Of a stretch of 64,000 nt of DNA, positions 58,440-64,000 are shown piece by piece (within the stretch, counting starts at the first letter, position 1; each line of letters starts with the position of its first letter). Location of the stretch: the NCBI GenBank assembly GCA_038252255.1, contig JBBSAM010000008.1, positions 62,001 to 126,000 on the forward strand, in the 5' to 3' direction. The DNA is from Chersky-806 sp038252255 (GTDB lineage Bacteria > Actinomycetota > Acidimicrobiia > IMCC26256 > JAENVU01). The position numbers and the translations under genes were made by a program. The notes under the pieces were generated by a model. It saw only the letters and a list, made by a program, of their open reading frames with translations, was not told the DNA's origin and did not search any database.

Positions 58440-58632
58440 GAAGCGACCCACGGTGGTCGCGGACCCTTGACCTCCGGCCGGCACAAGGTGGCTTCGTCGA
58501 GTCACGCTCGAGAAGCCGGGCGCCTATCCGTTCATCACCCACAAGCTCGCCGATGTGGGCAAGGGCGCACTCGGGCTGTTCCAGGCCGGCGAACCGAGCC
58601 TCGAGGCAGGCGGGGGACACCCCGGTCGCTGA
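58440..58632 (+). pseudogene. Remnant of a cupredoxin/copper nitrite reductase-like C-terminus
   Basis: The plus strand encodes DLRPAQGGFVE in one frame (58470-58501) and then, after a one-base loss, TLEKPGAYPFITHKLADVGK and GALGLFQAG in the next (58504-58602), ending in a TGA at 58630. QGGFVE(F)TL--PG-YPF-TH-FAD--KGA-GLF is the C-terminal block of cupredoxin proteins related to copper nitrite reductases. No upstream coding region with an intact start is present (stop codons before 58440). I read it as a decayed 3' fragment. The 323-base region 58317-58638 holds nothing else. Confidence 0.5.
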
Positions 58633-58638
58633 CGGAGC

Positions 58639-59307
58639 TCACTCGCCGGCGCTCTCGGCTTCGAGATGCATCCGGAGGCGACAGTTGGCACGGCGAGGAT
58701 CGTGCGCGACGAGCTCGTCGACGACGAGACGGTCACCCGAGCGCTCTGCAACTCCCTCGGCGATGCCCAGATGAAGATCGCAGATGGTGTCCGGGTCGGC
58801 GAGCACTGCCGACGCGAATGGACAGTTGCGCAGCACCACGTCGACCCGCCGACCGCGCGCGCTGCGGAGCTCGGGCTCGAATCCCTGGCGCTCCATCACG
58901 TCCACGACAAGCGATACCGGATCATCGCCGGCTCCCGGGCTTTGTCGTGGGCTGCCCACCGACCGCTTGCCGACCTCGAAGGCCGAGTCACCAGTTCGGA
59001 GGATCTCTGCGAGGAGCACGCTCAGACGCTCGTACGGCCCCGTGACCCCCCAGCGGCTCTCCGCACCAGGGTCCAGCCGGTAGAGAAGCTTCGGCCGTCC
59101 GCGCCGGCCGCCCGACGCATGGTCCTCGGTCACGAGCCCTGCATTCACGAGCTTCGCCAGGTGCTGTCGGATCGCGTTGTGATTCAAGCCGAGGTGCTCG
59201 GTGAGCTCCGCGATGTCGACCGGCCGCGTCGCGTCAGCGATGTACTCGAAGATGGAGTGCCGGGTGGGGTCGCCGAGAGCTCGGGCCTGCTCCTGGAGCG
59301 TCGTCAT
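58639..59307 (-). CDS. COG2345-type (ArsR/SufR-like) transcriptional regulator
   Basis: 222 residues. The winged helix has LGDPTRHSIFEYIADATRPVDIAELTEHLGLNHNAIRQHLAKLVNAGLV and then GRPKLLYRLDP, as in SufR/COG2345 regulators. The C-terminal sensor domain holds the conserved cysteines NCPF, TICDLH and ANCRL with His in LHLG; SufR-like members use Cys at such positions to bind an Fe-S cluster, though one of the four is not seen here. A perfect palindrome (59342-59354) lies just upstream and likely mediates autoregulation. ATG at 59307 preferred; a GTG lies one codon earlier. Confidence 0.88.
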   Translation of the reverse strand: MTTLQEQARALGDPTRHSIFEYIADATRPVDIAELTEHLGLNHNAIRQHLAKLVNAGLVTEDHASGGRRGRPKLLYRLDPGAESRWGVTGPYERLSVLLAEILRTGDSAFEVGKRSVGSPRQSPGAGDDPVSLVVDVMERQGFEPELRSARGRRVDVVLRNCPFASAVLADPDTICDLHLGIAEGVAERSGDRLVVDELVAHDPRRANCRLRMHLEAESAGE

Positions 59308-59341
59308 CACTCACCGTGCCTCTGAGTCAGTCTTTTGTCCG

Positions 59342-59354
59342 CTCTAGTCTAGAG
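59342..59354. promoter_or_regulatory. Operator palindrome upstream of the COG2345 regulator
   Basis: CTCTAG-T-CTAGAG, a perfect 6-1-6 palindrome 35 bases before the regulator start. An 11/13 match recurs at 59760-59772 in front of the neighbouring gene. Confidence 0.6.
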
Positions 59355-59376
59355 AAAACATGGCGTCCCGGCGCCT

Positions 59377-59730
59377 TCACGGGACGAGTTCGACGATTCG
59401 CCGTGTCGCGCGCTGCTCCGCGAGGTGAGCCTGAACCTCTTCGAGCGACCGTCCGAGCGGGACGTGATCGAGCAGCTCGATCAGCGCATTGATCGGGACC
59501 TCATCGGTCGCCAGCCGCCGCAGCGACGCACCAAACTGGGCCAAGAGATGCCCACCGGCGATCTCGTGAATCGAGACGGACACCTGCGCCCGGTCGGGCA
59601 CGCGTGCCAGTCCATCGTCGGCGAAGCAGACGAGCCGCACGCCGTCAACGGCGTAGCGCACCGGGTGGGTCGCGCCGGCGGCTGTCACCCAGGCGGTGTG
59701 ATGGCTGGTGGCGGCTGCAGGCAGTGGCAT
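59377..59730 (-). CDS. Small protein, possibly PPOX-like flavin split-barrel fold
   Basis: 117 residues. ATG at 59730 follows GAGG at six bases. The sequence has HHTAWVTAAGATHPVRYAVDGVRLVCFADDGLARV, suggestive of beta strands of a split barrel (nitroreductase/PPOX-type), then VSVSIHEIAGGHLLAQFGASLRRL and a C-terminal helical tail. No catalytic residues are recognisable, so the assignment is weak. A second copy of the regulator's operator (59760-59772) lies 30 bases upstream, so it is likely a target of the COG2345 regulator. Confidence 0.55.
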   Translation of the reverse strand: MPLPAAATSHHTAWVTAAGATHPVRYAVDGVRLVCFADDGLARVPDRAQVSVSIHEIAGGHLLAQFGASLRRLATDEVPINALIELLDHVPLGRSLEEVQAHLAEQRATRRIVELVP

Positions 59731-59759
59731 GGTCAACCTCGTGTCCTTCGTTATTTCCA

Positions 59760-59772
59760 GTCTATACTAGAG
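59760..59772. promoter_or_regulatory. Second operator copy, upstream of the small PPOX-like gene
   Basis: GTCTATACTAGAG, whose reverse complement CTCTAGTATAGAC matches the palindrome at 59342-59354 in 11 of 13 positions. The position relative to the gene start (30-42 bases) mirrors that at the regulator gene (35-47). Confidence 0.5.
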
Positions 59773-59837
59773 ATAATCACCAACCTCTGCCGGGGCCGCC
59801 TTCAAGCGGTCGGCCTCCTCCGTCGAGGAGATCGTCT

Positions 59838-60266
59838 TCACCGCGTCGGCGTTCGAACCTGCGTCGACCAGGTCCCGAGAAGCAGGCCCGCCTTCAGGCG
59901 CTCCAGCTCTTCCAGGTGGCGATGGCTGAGCCGCGCCAGCTTGCGCCTCCCCGCGACCGTGAGCCTCAGGCGGACACAACGATGATCGAGCGGGTCCTGG
60001 ACCCGCCGGACCAGGCCGGCTTCTGCGGCGCGATCGACGAGGCCGACGGCACTGTGGTGCCGGAGCAGGAGCGAGGCAGCAACGTCGCCGACGGTCGGCC
60101 CTCGCCGATCGGGCGCGCCGCGCACTGCGAGCAGGAGCTGATGCTGCGCAGTGGTGATCCCAAGGGCCTCAGCCTGTTCCTCGCTCCAACGGAGGAAGCG
60201 GCGCAGCTCCGTCCGGAACGCCAGGAGCCGCTGATAGTCAGAGTCCGAGAAGTCGTCAATCGTCAT
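59838..60266 (-). CDS. MarR-family transcriptional regulator
   Basis: 142 residues. The core AEALGITTAQHQLLLAVRG, then VGDVAASLLLRHHSAVGLVDRAAEAGLVRR and the wing DPLDHRCVRLRLTVAGRRKL are typical MarR. A single Cys (in DHRCVRL) could sense oxidants, as in OhrR-type members, though it is in the wing and not the N-terminal helix. The start overlaps a divergent ATG, and a perfect palindrome (60275-60289) lies between it and the CLC gene, suggesting control of both genes. Confidence 0.88.
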   Translation of the reverse strand: MTIDDFSDSDYQRLLAFRTELRRFLRWSEEQAEALGITTAQHQLLLAVRGAPDRRGPTVGDVAASLLLRHHSAVGLVDRAAEAGLVRRVQDPLDHRCVRLRLTVAGRRKLARLSHRHLEELERLKAGLLLGTWSTQVRTPTR

Positions 60267-60274
60267 GGCAGTTA

Positions 60275-60289
60275 GATCGTATTACGATC
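60275..60289. promoter_or_regulatory. MarR operator palindrome
   Basis: GATCGTA-T-TACGATC, a perfect 7-1-7 palindrome between the divergent MarR gene and the CLC gene, nine bases before the MarR start. Confidence 0.6.
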
Positions 60290-60309
60290 CTTTCGTGCGA
60301 CACCGCCGA

Positions 60310-61569
60310 ATGTCCGGCTTGCTCGATGGAATCTTCCTTGGCATGGAGCCCAGAGTCGTCGGCCTCGTGGTCGTCGTGGGCCTCGCGTCCGGAATCGTCG
60401 GAGCCTTGTACCTGTTGGTGCTCCATCTGCTTCAGAACGTGCTCTGGCCGACCGAGTGGAGCGGCGTCGTAGGTTTCGCGATCCTGGGGGGAGTCGGCCT
60501 CTTCGCTGGTCTCATGACGCGCTTCGCCGGCAGCCCCGGCGACGTCGAGCTCATGGTCGACAACATCCACGTCTCGGGTTCCGCCAGCGGCGTTCGAATG
60601 CTGCGTTCGTTGATCCCGATCTCGTGGCTGTGCATCGCGTCCGGCGGTGGAATGGGTCCTGAAGCCCCACTCGTACAGACGACGGGGACCCTCGCATCGT
60701 GGACCGCGAAACGCGCCGGGCTGATCGTGCGCGAGTCCCGCATCTTGACCATCGCCGGTATGGCCGCCGGATTCACGGTGCTGTTCGGCGCTCCACTCGG
60801 CTCTGCGATCTTCGCGCTCGAGATGCTGCACCGAAGGGGCCTGCAGTATTACGAAGCACTGCTCCCCGCCGTGCTCGGATCGCTCGCCGGCTACGCGGTG
60901 TACACGGTTGCTACGGGCGCCGACCTCCAGCCGGTCTGGCACCTCTCATCGCCGGTCGCGATCCGCCCGATCGACCTCGCATGGGCTGCCGCGGCCGGCA
61001 CCGGTGGCGCGCTCGTCGCCGTCGTATTCACCTACCTGAGCACCGGGCTGCGCATCTTGTCACGCAAGGTGAAAGCCGAGTTGCGGCCCGTCATCGGCGG
61101 CGTGGTGCTCGCCGCGCTCGGGCTTGCGTCGGCATACTCACTCACGTTCGGTGAAGCCCAGATCAACAAGATCCTGGCGCACCACGGCGGCACGGTGGCC
61201 TTCTTCGCGCTGGCAGCCGGAGCGAAGCTCTTGGGCACCTCCGTGACCCTCTCGTCGGAGTGGCGTGGTGGTTTCATCATCCCCCTCTTCTTCATGGGCG
61301 CCTGCTTGGGTCGGGCATTCCACGTCATCGCGCCGGGCACCAACGAGGCGGTCATGGTCGCCGCGCTCATGGCTTCCGCAAACGCGGGAGTGACGAAGAC
61401 ACCTCTCGGTTCGACGCTCGTCGTGAGCGAGATGGCCGGGTTCCGCCTCCTGCCCACGACCCTGCTCGCAACGGTCGTCGCATTCGTTCTCACCAGCGAG
61501 GTCGGGCTCATTCACACGCAGCGCGAACGCGATGTCGTGGGCGAAGACGCGCCTGGTCGTGGTCGGTGA
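60310..61569 (+). CDS. CLC-family chloride channel/transporter
   Basis: 419 residues with about ten TM helices, no cytoplasmic CBS domain. GSASGV is the first filter loop, SGGGMGPEAPLVQ the GxEGP-like loop with gating Glu118, and FGAPLGSAIFALEML the third. At the position of E. coli Glu203 there is Met172 (LEML), which in known CLCs is Val or similar in channels and Glu in antiporters, so channel-type gating is suggested. The start ATG at 60310 is chosen because an earlier ATG overlaps the operator; GTG at 60295 is another choice. The 3' end overlaps a broken gene. Confidence 0.85.
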   Translation: MSGLLDGIFLGMEPRVVGLVVVVGLASGIVGALYLLVLHLLQNVLWPTEWSGVVGFAILGGVGLFAGLMTRFAGSPGDVELMVDNIHVSGSASGVRMLRSLIPISWLCIASGGGMGPEAPLVQTTGTLASWTAKRAGLIVRESRILTIAGMAAGFTVLFGAPLGSAIFALEMLHRRGLQYYEALLPAVLGSLAGYAVYTVATGADLQPVWHLSSPVAIRPIDLAWAAAAGTGGALVAVVFTYLSTGLRILSRKVKAELRPVIGGVVLAALGLASAYSLTFGEAQINKILAHHGGTVAFFALAAGAKLLGTSVTLSSEWRGGFIIPLFFMGACLGRAFHVIAPGTNEAVMVAALMASANAGVTKTPLGSTLVVSEMAGFRLLPTTLLATVVAFVLTSEVGLIHTQRERDVVGEDAPGRGR

Positions 61570-61859
61570 GGTCGTGGGCGACGCGTACCCAATAGGTGTT
61601 GTAGAGGGTGGTCGTGCCTTCGAGCGACGGAGACGAACCCGACAGGATCATCGAAGTCGAACGGTCGAACGTCAATCGGCGAAACGCTCGACGCGCGCTC
61701 GGGATGCCCGGTCGCGGTGCGCACGCGCCGACCCGAGGCGATCAGCTCCCGGGCAATCGCGCTCCCCGAATAGCTGAACGCTCCTGTAACGAGATCGAGG
61801 CCCGTGTCGGTGACCTCTTCGTTCCTCGGGCGGTCGTGACGCTCGGCGGGCGCGTTCAC
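61555..61859 (-). pseudogene. Frameshifted, truncated NAD(P)-binding protein remnant
   Basis: A GTG at 61859 overlaps the upstream flavoprotein stop by four bases (GTGA) and starts a coupled gene. The first frame gives TGLDLVTGAFSYSGSAIARELI, a Rossmann-type TGA-x-x-YSG motif, then PERASS and RPFDFDDP. After about codon 76 the reading shifts, and the alternative frame continues SLEGTTTLYNTYWVRVAHDL, the typical second block of NAD(P)-dependent epimerase/reductase proteins. It then stops being recognisable at 61555, where it meets the CLC gene. So it is both frameshifted and cut off. Confidence 0.6.
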
Positions 61860-63163
61860 GGCGCCTCCCGACGGCCTCTCCCTCGTAGATCCGAGAGGTG
61901 CGTGACATGCGTCCCGATCCAATAACGGTCCGCGCTTCGAGCGGTCAGCCCGCGCCCGAGACCGGCCGCAGTCGTCGCGACACCAGTTGCGATGCTGAGC
62001 TCTGCACCGTCGAGGAGGTCGTTCCACATGATCGACCAACCACCGGCCAGGAGGCGGCCGACGCCGGGTGAGGTCAGCCCGCGGGTGAGCGCGGCCACGA
62101 GCTTCGGTCGGCGCAGCAGTGACCGGTGGACGGGCGCGGTCGTCGACAGGTACGGCCCGTACGTGCACGCCACGTGCGCGCGGTACCGATCGGAAGCTTG
62201 CTCGATGCCGCCAAGGATCGCTTCGGCGGCGGCCCGGCCACTCTCCATCGCTTGCGCGATGCCTTCGCCTTGCAGCGGATTCACCAAGCCGGCGGCGTCA
62301 CCGACAAGGAGGACGCGATCCCGTGCCGGAGTCGTACCCACGAGCCCCATCTTGAGCCATGCACCGAGCGGCCGCGCCGGCGATCGCGCGGAGGCGCGGA
62401 CGCCGAGAACACCGACGCGCGACGCGTGTTCGAGGAACGCGTCGAGGTCGCGCGCGGCGCGTCGGCCCGAGGTGCGATCAGCGAGCACACCGACGCCGAG
62501 GCCAACGTTCACCCGCCCCCCACCCGCGGGAAATACCCAGCCGTACCCGGGGAATGCTGTCCCCGGAACCGGTGTCCACAACATGATGTGCGGGTCGTCG
62601 ACCACCCCGTCGAGGTAGGTACGAACTGCGAACCCCCAGAGCACCCGGCCCGGATCCACCAGACGCGCGACGTCGGCGACCCGACTGGTCGCGCCATCGG
62701 CGCCGACGATCACGTCCGCGCGGACGCGCGTCGTCGACGACAGCGAGAAGCCGCTGAGTCGACCCTCGTCGCCGATGGGGTCGTCGGCGCGCCCCTCGAA
62801 GAACTCCGCACCCGCCGAGATCGCGGCGAGCCGCAGCGTCGCGTCGAACTGCGATCGCTGCACGACGATCCCGTAGCCGGGATAGGTGCGCCCGGGCGCC
62901 GCGGGCAGTCGCACCCGATTGCCGGTCGGTCCGACGACGATCATGTCGCTGACTCGAGTGGCGTGCGGAACGTCGAGCATCAGATCGCGCAGGAGCTGGA
63001 CACCCCGAGGCCCGATCAGGTCTCCGCAGGCCTTGTCACGCGGGAACGCGGCCTTGTCGACCAGCGCCACTCGTGCACCCGCCCGCGCCAGGACCAGGGC
63101 GGCGATGCTCCCCGCCGGGCCCGATCCGACGACGAGCACATCGAATGACGTGTCGATCACCAC
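61856..63163 (-). CDS. Geranylgeranyl-reductase-like FAD flavoprotein
   Basis: 435 residues. The dinucleotide motif VVGSGPAGSIAALVLARAG is at the N-terminus, the CGD motif is in AFPRDKACGDLIGPRG, the middle carries ADVIVGADGATSRV, and the C-terminal GDAAGLVNPLQGEGIAQAME is the family's FAD site. Members of the geranylgeranyl reductase family saturate isoprenoid side chains of quinones and lipids. The GTG start lies 49 bases from a divergent methyltransferase gene. The C-terminus overlaps the start of a broken NAD(P)-binding gene, so it once headed an operon. Confidence 0.88.
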   Translation of the reverse strand: MVIDTSFDVLVVGSGPAGSIAALVLARAGARVALVDKAAFPRDKACGDLIGPRGVQLLRDLMLDVPHATRVSDMIVVGPTGNRVRLPAAPGRTYPGYGIVVQRSQFDATLRLAAISAGAEFFEGRADDPIGDEGRLSGFSLSSTTRVRADVIVGADGATSRVADVARLVDPGRVLWGFAVRTYLDGVVDDPHIMLWTPVPGTAFPGYGWVFPAGGGRVNVGLGVGVLADRTSGRRAARDLDAFLEHASRVGVLGVRASARSPARPLGAWLKMGLVGTTPARDRVLLVGDAAGLVNPLQGEGIAQAMESGRAAAEAILGGIEQASDRYRAHVACTYGPYLSTTAPVHRSLLRRPKLVAALTRGLTSPGVGRLLAGGWSIMWNDLLDGAELSIATGVATTAAGLGRGLTARSADRYWIGTHVTHLSDLRGRGRREAP

Positions 63164-63212
63164 TCTTTCCTCATGCGACCCGGAACTGTACGGTCAGGAT
63201 CGAGGAGGACTC

Positions 63213-63944
63213 GTGCCGAGAACCCTTGCTGATCCGAACCGCTTCGCCCAGGACTTGTTCCGGCCGCTCCCGCGTCACTACGACGTGCTCGAAGAGCTGC
63301 TCTCCTTCGGACAGAACGGGCGTTGGAGGCGCGAGATGGTCGCCCACGTCGAGAACGGCGGTCCGAGCGCCATTCTCGACGTGGCGACCGGGACCGCAGG
63401 CGTCGCGCTCGCACTCACCCGCCGCACCAACGCCCACATCACGGGCATCGACATCACCGAGGCGATGCTGCGAGAGGGACACGCGCGCGTCGCGCGCGCC
63501 GGAGCGGCGGGCCGCGTACGGCTCGCCGTCGGGCAAGCCGAACAGCTTCCCTTTCCCGACGGCTCGTTCGACGCACTGACGTTCACCTATCTGTTGCGCT
63601 ACGTCGCCGATCCCGCCGCGACGCTGCGCGAGCTCGCACGTGTCCTCAAACCCGGCGCGGCGATCGCCAGCCTGGAGTTCTCGGTCCCTCCGAACCGGTT
63701 CTGGCGGTTCTGGTGGTGGCTGTACACGCGGGGCGTGTTGCCGGTTGCGGGCTTCCTGACCGGCGGTCGTGAATGGAGCCGGGTAGGACGCTTTCTCGGG
63801 CCGAACATCTCGGCGCACTACGACCGCTACCCCGTGGACTGGACCATCCAAGCGTGGCAGGAGGCAGGACTTGCGGACGTCGGCGTTCGCTCGATGAGCC
63901 GCGGTGGTGGACTGGTGATGTGGGCTCGGAAGCCGGACCGCTGA
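63213..63944 (+). CDS. Class I SAM methyltransferase (MenG/UbiE-like)
   Basis: 243 residues. The start GTG has GAGGAGG. The SAM motif LDVATGTAGVALAL, the second motif ITGIDITEAML, then GQAEQLPFPDGSFDALTFTYLLRYV with R-Y-V-ADP, the post-motif PGAAIASLEFSVP. The N-terminal region with YDVLEELLSFGQNGRWRR is as in UbiE/MenG. It is suspected to methylate a menaquinone precursor or another prenylated ring, since the divergent geranylgeranyl-reductase-like gene and the following UbiA-like gene fit a quinone or lipid pathway. Confidence 0.87.
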   Translation: MPRTLADPNRFAQDLFRPLPRHYDVLEELLSFGQNGRWRREMVAHVENGGPSAILDVATGTAGVALALTRRTNAHITGIDITEAMLREGHARVARAGAAGRVRLAVGQAEQLPFPDGSFDALTFTYLLRYVADPAATLRELARVLKPGAAIASLEFSVPPNRFWRFWWWLYTRGVLPVAGFLTGGREWSRVGRFLGPNISAHYDRYPVDWTIQAWQEAGLADVGVRSMSRGGGLVMWARKPDR

Positions 63945-63946
63945 GC

Positions 63947-64000
63947 ATGGCGCGGCCGGCGTACTACGCGGCACGCCCGGGGGGCTGGCGCGATTGGTGG
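63947..64000 (+). CDS. Start of a UbiA-like prenyltransferase (partial)
   Basis: An ATG three bases after the methyltransferase stop opens 18 codons: MARPAYYAARPGGWRDWW, cut by the window end. From memory this resembles the N-terminus of UbiA-like membrane proteins found next to UbiE in actinobacteria (YYAxRPGGWRD). No further domain is visible, so this is tentative. Confidence 0.5.
   Translation, partial: MARPAYYAARPGGWRDWW

Noticed and set aside
58309..58620. A 103-codon minus-strand frame in the region upstream of the truncated globin
   Set aside because: It is opposite the cupredoxin remnant and shows no domain or ribosome-binding site.
61775..61795. CTGAAC-GCTCC-TGTAAC, a possible sixth direct-repeat box
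   Set aside because: The second hexamer is poor, it lies inside the broken NAD(P)-binding gene and does not face a start codon.
1..64000. CRISPR arrays, tRNA/rRNA genes, prophage or complete insertion sequences
   Set aside because: No regularly spaced repeats, cloverleaf-like sequences, integrases or complete transposases were seen; the TnpB-like protein lacks the nuclease part and element ends.

Overview
The window is GC-rich DNA with dense coding on both strands, many GTG and a few TTG starts, frequent 1-4 base start/stop overlaps, and lipoproteins with classic lipoboxes. Gene content (HelD-type RNA polymerase recycling factor, Ppm1-like polyprenyl-phosphate mannose synthase with GtrA, GT-C glycosyltransferases, group III truncated globin, geranylgeranyl-reductase-like enzyme, several SDRs, MaoC hydratase) points to an Actinomycetota chromosome. 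An environmental, non-model lineage such as Acidimicrobiia or Thermoleophilia is my guess, and the class is not proven. I see no phage, plasmid, CRISPR array, rRNA or tRNA.

Layout. 1-7 kb: a truncated pore-like membrane protein behind arfB, then a five-gene peptide/nickel-type ABC importer operon behind a clear promoter. 7-24 kb: housekeeping genes (ABC-F, lon, glutathione peroxidase, fumC, DUF885 and M3 peptidases, HelD, SDRs). This part contains four copies of an intergenic hairpin repeat and a small gene that looks like the N-terminal half of a TnpB nuclease, translationally coupled to a histidine phosphatase. 24-34 kb: a TetR/hydrolase pair with a palindromic operator, an ABC-2 exporter, NUDIX, HU with a strong terminator, a DinG-like helicase, MaoC, gluconokinase and a STAS protein. 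34-49 kb: a cell-envelope block with a secreted phosphoesterase, two GT-C glycosyltransferases, Ppm1/GtrA, an OmpR-type two-component system, a penicillin-acylase-like enzyme and two beta-propeller lipoproteins. 49-56 kb: a MacB/FtsX-type ABC system, a P-type ATPase and a secreted beta-helix protein. 56-64 kb: K+ channel, truncated globin, COG2345 and MarR regulators with visible operators, a CLC channel, two gene remnants, and a geranylgeranyl-reductase/methyltransferase/UbiA-like group cut by the window end.

How genes work together. The most coherent signal is a regulatory one. Five intergenic positions between 35.3 and 48.5 kb carry hexamers (G/C)TTCAG-like repeated at exactly 11 bases, the architecture of PhoP/OmpR-family boxes. 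They sit in front of the two-component operon itself, the Ppm1/GtrA operon, both GT-C glycosyltransferases and the propeller-lipoprotein/acylase genes. I infer an envelope-glycosylation regulon run by the response regulator at 41.3-42.0 kb. The 57.8-61.9 kb segment looks like a partly decayed stress or nitrogen-oxide island: globin, frameshifted C-terminal remnant of a cupredoxin/nitrite-reductase-like protein, Cys-containing regulator, and a truncated NAD(P)-binding gene at the CLC junction.
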